44,913 bases of DNA, taken from contig JAHEAW010000003.1 of the NCBI GenBank assembly GCA_024642545.1, forward strand, positions 1 through 44,913, in the 5' to 3' direction. Every line of letters begins with the position of its first letter. Within the stretch, counting starts at the first letter, position 1. Positions 41,961 through 44,913 of the stretch are shown piece after piece. A program made the position numbers and the translations under genes. The notes under the pieces were generated by a model. That model saw only the letters and a list, made by a program, of their open reading frames with translations. It made no database searches and was not told the origin of the DNA. Source of the DNA: Erythrobacteraceae bacterium. Lineage in GTDB: Bacteria > Pseudomonadota > Alphaproteobacteria > Sphingomonadales > Sphingomonadaceae.

Positions 41961-43463
41961 TCAAAGCGCGGAACGCGGCAGACTGAGCCGCGCAAAATAG
42001 CCCGTTGGGCGCAGCTCACGCTGCAATTCGCCGCGCAACTGGCTGGTCACGGTCATTTCCACCAAGCGGGAACCGAAGCCGCTATGCGTTGCTTCGGCAG
42101 GCGGGGGGCCGCCACTTTCACGCCATTCGATAATCGTCCGATCTTCTTCGGTCGCAATCGAAATGGCCACCTCGCCCCCAGGCACGGACAACGCGCCATA
42201 TTTGGCAGCATTGGTAGCAAATTCATGAAACACCAGCGCCAGCGGTGTGGCCGAGCGCGCGCGGATGGCCGCGTCATCGCCACTGATCCTGACCCGGTCT
42301 GCGTCTGCGGCCGCATAGGGCCGGAGCAGTTCACCGAGCAGGTCATGCAGACTATTGCCCATGTCCCCGCCAGCAGGGCGGACAAAATCATGCGCTCTGC
42401 CAAGTGCGCCGACTTTGCCGGAAAGGTCCTCGGCAAACCCCTTGGCATCGGGCCAATCGCGCGAGGTCAGGGAAATCAGCCCTGACACCACAGCAAAAAT
42501 GTTCTTGATCCGGTGAGAGAGTTCCCCCGCCAGCAAACCGCTTGCTTCGGTTTCGCGGTGGGTTGATTCAATATCGGTGATGGTCCCGTACCAGCGGGTC
42601 CGCCCGGCCGGCTCGCTCGTCACCGGCCTGCCGCGAGCGAGATTCCAGCGATATGACCCGTCAGCCATGCGCAGCCGGTATTCTGCCTCGAACGGTTCCG
42701 CGCGTGAGAATGTCTCGGTCCAGTTTTGCAAGGCCTTGTCAAAATCATCGGGATGCAGGAACGGCTTCCATTCCAGAGCAGTTCTGGGGCCCTCAGCACC
42801 GGTCAACTTTGCCCAGCGCGCGTTGAAGTAATCAAAGGTTCCATCCTCGTCGGCTGACCAGGCGATTTGCGGAACGCTGTCAATGACCGCGCGCAGCCGG
42901 GCTTCGCTTGCCTCTGCTTCGCTTTTGGCCTCCTTCTGGAAGCGGTTATGGTGCATGCGCCGAACCACCGCCCTCGTCATCACGTGCATCCCTTCCCGCT
43001 GGAAGGGATCGAGCCCGCCTGGATGCGGCTTTGTATCAATCGCGCATAACGCACCGATCGGCGTGCCGTCCTCGGCTACCAGCGGGAAACCGGCGTAAAA
43101 CCGGACATGCATGGGGCCGGTTACAGCCGAAAAATCGGCAAAGCGCGGATCTTGCGTGGCATCGGGCACAATCAGCGGCTGATCGCCCAGCATGGCGTGC
43201 GCGCAAAAGGAAGTAGAGCGCGGCGTTTCCCGCTCCTGTATCCCTTCCCGCGCGAGGAACCATTGCCGCTCTTCTTCCACCACTGTGACAGTCGCAACCG
43301 TCACCCCGCACAGTTTTGTTACAAAGCCGACAATCGCCGCAAGTTCAGGGTCATCTTCCAGCGCATCGACGCCGTGCGCAGCAAGGGTCTGGGCCCGCGA
43401 TTTTTCATCACAGGAAGTTGGCGATTCGCCCCTGTTGCCAGGCAAAGTGTTGAAACTGTTCAA
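41961..43463 (-). CDS. GAF-PAS HWE-family sensor histidine kinase
   Basis: Cytosolic sensor kinase of 500 residues with no membrane segment. A GAF domain (about 30-165; ERETPRSTSFCAHAM and FYAGFPLVAEDGTPIGALC) is followed by a PAS domain (about 190-300; RLRAVIDSVPQIAWSADEDG and DFDKALQNWTETFSRAEPFEAEYRLRMADGSYRW). The HWE/HisKA2-type dimerisation helix carries ELSHRIKNIFAVV, whose His is the phosphorylation site, and the catalytic part has HEFATNAAKYGAL and IIEWRESGGPP, the WxE mark of the HWE family. The start is a TTG at 43463, supported by a promoter placed 15 nt upstream. No response regulator lies nearby, so its partner is encoded elsewhere; HWE kinases of alphaproteobacteria often feed the PhyR general stress pathway (known), which I infer here only as a possibility. 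Confidence 0.9.
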   Translation of the reverse strand: MNSFNTLPGNRGESPTSCDEKSRAQTLAAHGVDALEDDPELAAIVGFVTKLCGVTVATVTVVEEERQWFLAREGIQERETPRSTSFCAHAMLGDQPLIVPDATQDPRFADFSAVTGPMHVRFYAGFPLVAEDGTPIGALCAIDTKPHPGGLDPFQREGMHVMTRAVVRRMHHNRFQKEAKSEAEASEARLRAVIDSVPQIAWSADEDGTFDYFNARWAKLTGAEGPRTALEWKPFLHPDDFDKALQNWTETFSRAEPFEAEYRLRMADGSYRWNLARGRPVTSEPAGRTRWYGTITDIESTHRETEASGLLAGELSHRIKNIFAVVSGLISLTSRDWPDAKGFAEDLSGKVGALGRAHDFVRPAGGDMGNSLHDLLGELLRPYAAADADRVRISGDDAAIRARSATPLALVFHEFATNAAKYGALSVPGGEVAISIATEEDRTIIEWRESGGPPPAEATHSGFGSRLVEMTVTSQLRGELQRELRPTGYFARLSLPRSAL

Positions 43464-43481
43464 ATTCGTTCCACGTCCATA

Positions 43482-43503
43482 ACGGATTATATAAGAAATC
43501 CGT
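43482..43503. repeat. 7-bp palindrome overlapping the HWE kinase -10 box
   Basis: ACGGATT, 8-nt spacer ATATAAGA, AATCCGT. The inverted repeat covers the TATAAT of the minus-strand promoter, so a protein bound here would block that promoter. No regulator gene is adjacent. It is 115 bp upstream of the isovaleryl-CoA dehydrogenase start. Confidence 0.5.
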
Positions 43504-43513
43504 GCATTCTCAA
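43486..43513 (-). promoter_or_regulatory. sigma-70-like promoter of the HWE kinase and osmoprotectant operon
   Basis: On the minus strand TTGAGA (43513-43508), 16-nt spacer, then the perfect TATAAT (43491-43486). A start about 7 nt later gives a leader of about 15 nt before the TTG at 43463. The match to the consensus is 5/6 and 6/6. Confidence 0.6.
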
Positions 43514-43553
43514 AGATTTTCGGACGAGGAGTTAACCTTTGAGGTGATTGCAG

Positions 43554-43604
43554 ATGAAGCCGATTTGCCGCACTTGCCTTGCTCGGCTATGCGCCAGATT
43601 GTAA
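43554..43604 (+). CDS. possible 16-residue leader ORF before isovaleryl-CoA dehydrogenase
   Basis: A short frame reads [16 protein letters not shown] and stops 13 nt before the dehydrogenase start. A GAGG lies 9 nt upstream of its ATG. It has a CxxC and two arginine-flanked leucine runs, but no other evidence of translation. It may be chance. Confidence 0.2.
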   Translation: MKPICRTCLARLCARL

Positions 43605-43617
43605 AGAGGAACCTGTA

Positions 43618-44778
43618 ATGCGCGCCACCCCCCAGTTTGATTTTGCTCTTGGCGAGACCGCCGAAATGATCCGTGAAACTACCGCGCGCTTTGCCGATGA
43701 GCAGATCGCCCCGCTGGCCGAGAAGGCGGACCGGGAGGACTGGTTTCCGCAGGAATTATGGCCGCAAATGGGCGCGCTGGGTTTGCACGGGGTCACTGTG
43801 CCGGAAGACGATGGTGGGCTCGGCCTTGGCTATCTCGAACACGTCATCGCGGTGGAGGAAGTCAGCCGGGCCAGCGCGTCAGTCGGCCTTAGCTACGGCG
43901 CGCATTCCAATTTGTGCGTCAACCAGATCAAGGCCTGGGGCAATCCGGAGCAGAAGGCGAAGTATCTGCCCAAATTGATCTCGGGTGAGCACGTTGGCAG
44001 CCTTGCGATGAGCGAGGCTGGGGCCGGTTCCGATGTCGTGTCGATGAAACTCAGGGCCGAGGCAGTGCAGGGCGGCTATGTGCTCAATGGCACCAAGTTC
44101 TGGATCACCAATGCGGCCTATGCCGATACGCTGGTGGTCTATGCCAAGACTGGAGAGGGTAGCCGCGGGATCACCGCCTTCCTGATCGAAAAGGACATGC
44201 CCGGATTCAGCATCGGCCAGAAGATCGATAAGATGGGGATGCGCGGCAGCCCGACGGCGGAACTGGTGTTCGACGATTGCGAAGTGCCGGAAGAAAACGT
44301 GATGGGCCCGCTACACGGCGGCGTGGGCGTGCTGATGAGCGGGCTCGATTACGAGCGCGTGGTGCTGTCCGGCATCCAGCTGGGCATCATGCAGGCGTGC
44401 CTGGACACGGTGATCCCGTACCTGCGCGAGCGGCAGCAATTCGGCAAACCGATCGGGTCGTTCCAGCTGATGCAGGCCAAGGTGGCGGATATGTACGTCG
44501 CGCTGCAATCAGCGCGGGCCTACACCTATGCGGTGGCCAAGGCGTGCGATGCGGGCCAGACAACGCGCTTCGATGCGGCGGGGGTGATTCTGCTGTCGAG
44601 CGAAAACGCCTTCCGCGTGGCAGCTGAAAGCGTGCAGGCGCTGGGCGGTGCAGGCTATACCAAAGACTGGCCGGTAGAGCGCTATCTGCGCGATGCAAAA
44701 CTGCTCGATATCGGGGCGGGGACAAACGAAATCCGGCGGATGCTGATCGGGCGCGAATTGATCGGAGCGGAGCGATAG
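43618..44778 (+). CDS. ivd: isovaleryl-CoA dehydrogenase
   Basis: FAD enzyme of leucine breakdown that oxidises isovaleryl-CoA to 3-methylcrotonyl-CoA and passes electrons to ETF. The protein has 386 residues with the ATG at 43618, which has AGAGGA 9 nt upstream; an earlier in-frame start would add 13 odd residues. The acyl-CoA dehydrogenase signatures are present: [19 protein letters not shown] (about residues 133-151), [10 protein letters not shown], and [21 protein letters not shown] near the C-terminus with [10 protein letters not shown]. The catalytic base is the glutamate of [15 protein letters not shown], the position at which isovaleryl-CoA dehydrogenases differ from most other acyl-CoA dehydrogenases. 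The rest of the leucine pathway (e.g. mccB) is not in the window. Codon use looks slightly more GC-rich than the genes before it. Confidence 0.92.
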   Translation: MRATPQFDFALGETAEMIRETTARFADEQIAPLAEKADREDWFPQELWPQMGALGLHGVTVPEDDGGLGLGYLEHVIAVEEVSRASASVGLSYGAHSNLCVNQIKAWGNPEQKAKYLPKLISGEHVGSLAMSEAGAGSDVVSMKLRAEAVQGGYVLNGTKFWITNAAYADTLVVYAKTGEGSRGITAFLIEKDMPGFSIGQKIDKMGMRGSPTAELVFDDCEVPEENVMGPLHGGVGVLMSGLDYERVVLSGIQLGIMQACLDTVIPYLRERQQFGKPIGSFQLMQAKVADMYVALQSARAYTYAVAKACDAGQTTRFDAAGVILLSSENAFRVAAESVQALGGAGYTKDWPVERYLRDAKLLDIGAGTNEIRRMLIGRELIGAER

Positions 44779-44783
44779 AAGCC

Positions 44784-44913
44784 ATGCCAGTAGTTGAAGG
44801 CGAAGAGCCGAAGAAGTCGAAGCCATCGGTTCGTGCGCGAGCAGACGCCATCAAACAGTTCGTTTGCAAGAACTTGATTGCGGTTATCGAAGACCCGTCG
44901 GACATCAAAAACA
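44784..44913 (+). CDS. start of an unidentified gene, possibly TrmH/SpoU-type RNA methyltransferase (3'-truncated)
   Basis: Only 43 codons are visible before the window ends, starting MPVVEGEEPKKSKPSVRARA. The last part, NLIAVIEDPSDIKN, resembles the first conserved block of SpoU/TrmH RNA 2'-O-methyltransferases (a hydrophobic strand, then E..xDxxN), which would continue into a conserved GxxxR segment beyond the window. This is a tentative assignment from a short fragment. The ATG at 44784 is 5 nt after the isovaleryl-CoA dehydrogenase stop, so the two are probably cotranscribed. Confidence 0.45.
   Translation, partial: MPVVEGEEPKKSKPSVRARADAIKQFVCKNLIAVIEDPSDIKN

Noticed and set aside
1-44913. 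CRISPR arrays, tRNA/rRNA genes, insertion sequences, phage or toxin-antitoxin loci
   Set aside because: Reading through all gaps showed no regularly spaced repeats, no tRNA-like cloverleaf ends and no transposase, integrase or toxin-antitoxin protein.

Overview
This window looks like chromosomal DNA of a sphingomonad-type alphaproteobacterium (order Sphingomonadales, perhaps Erythrobacteraceae). The assignment is an inference from moderate-high GC (about 58-65% where I counted), the type of TonB-dependent receptor, a HWE-type sensor kinase, a MaeB malic enzyme and a bifunctional PabB-PabC fusion. No rRNA, tRNA, CRISPR, integrase or transposase was seen. Nearly all of the DNA is tightly packed housekeeping and metabolic genes.

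Layout. (1) 1-6.7 kb: the 3' part of maeB on +, then a minus-strand run of trmB, lolA, rpmG and a translationally overlapping trio of arfB, an RluA-like pseudouridine synthase and pabBC. (2) 6.8-14.4 kb: a HerA/YjgR-type ATPase on +, an exported M1 aminopeptidase, and a minus-strand cluster of an exported EF-hand protein, an OmpR-type response regulator and its sensor kinase. (3) 14.4-21.6 kb: cupin and VOC proteins, two divergent cytosolic peptidases (Xaa-Pro aminopeptidase and oligopeptidase B, the latter overlapping a thioesterase), alanine dehydrogenase and a flavin-reductase-like protein. (4) 21.6-28 kb: a possible 12-codon gene, a CHASE2-degenerate GGDEF-EAL protein, ftsK, a TenI/ThiE-like protein and yggS. 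(5) 28-39.6 kb: a TonB-dependent receptor, an acyl-CoA synthetase / glnD / acyl-CoA synthetase run, lgt and a MidA-type methyltransferase. (6) 39.6-44.9 kb: a HWE-family kinase followed by a two-gene osmoprotectant ABC transporter, then isovaleryl-CoA dehydrogenase and the first 43 codons of a possible RNA methyltransferase.

Several groups probably work together. RR and HK lie 2 nt apart, downstream of an EF-hand secreted protein whose upstream region carries three TTGTCGCA repeats and a leader hairpin. The HWE kinase and the osmoprotectant transporter read as one transcript, suggesting a link between osmotic stress sensing and uptake. M1 aminopeptidase, PepP, oligopeptidase B and alanine dehydrogenase would fit peptide and amino-acid use.

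I found no convincing new multi-gene system. The observations most worth checking are small: the 12-residue ORF with its own Shine-Dalgarno sequence and UUCG-loop terminator (21.6 kb), the EF-hand/two-component locus with its repeats (14.3 kb), the 259-nt lolA-trmB gap ending in a strong terminator (2.5 kb), and the palindrome lying over a consensus -10 box in front of the HWE kinase (43.5 kb).
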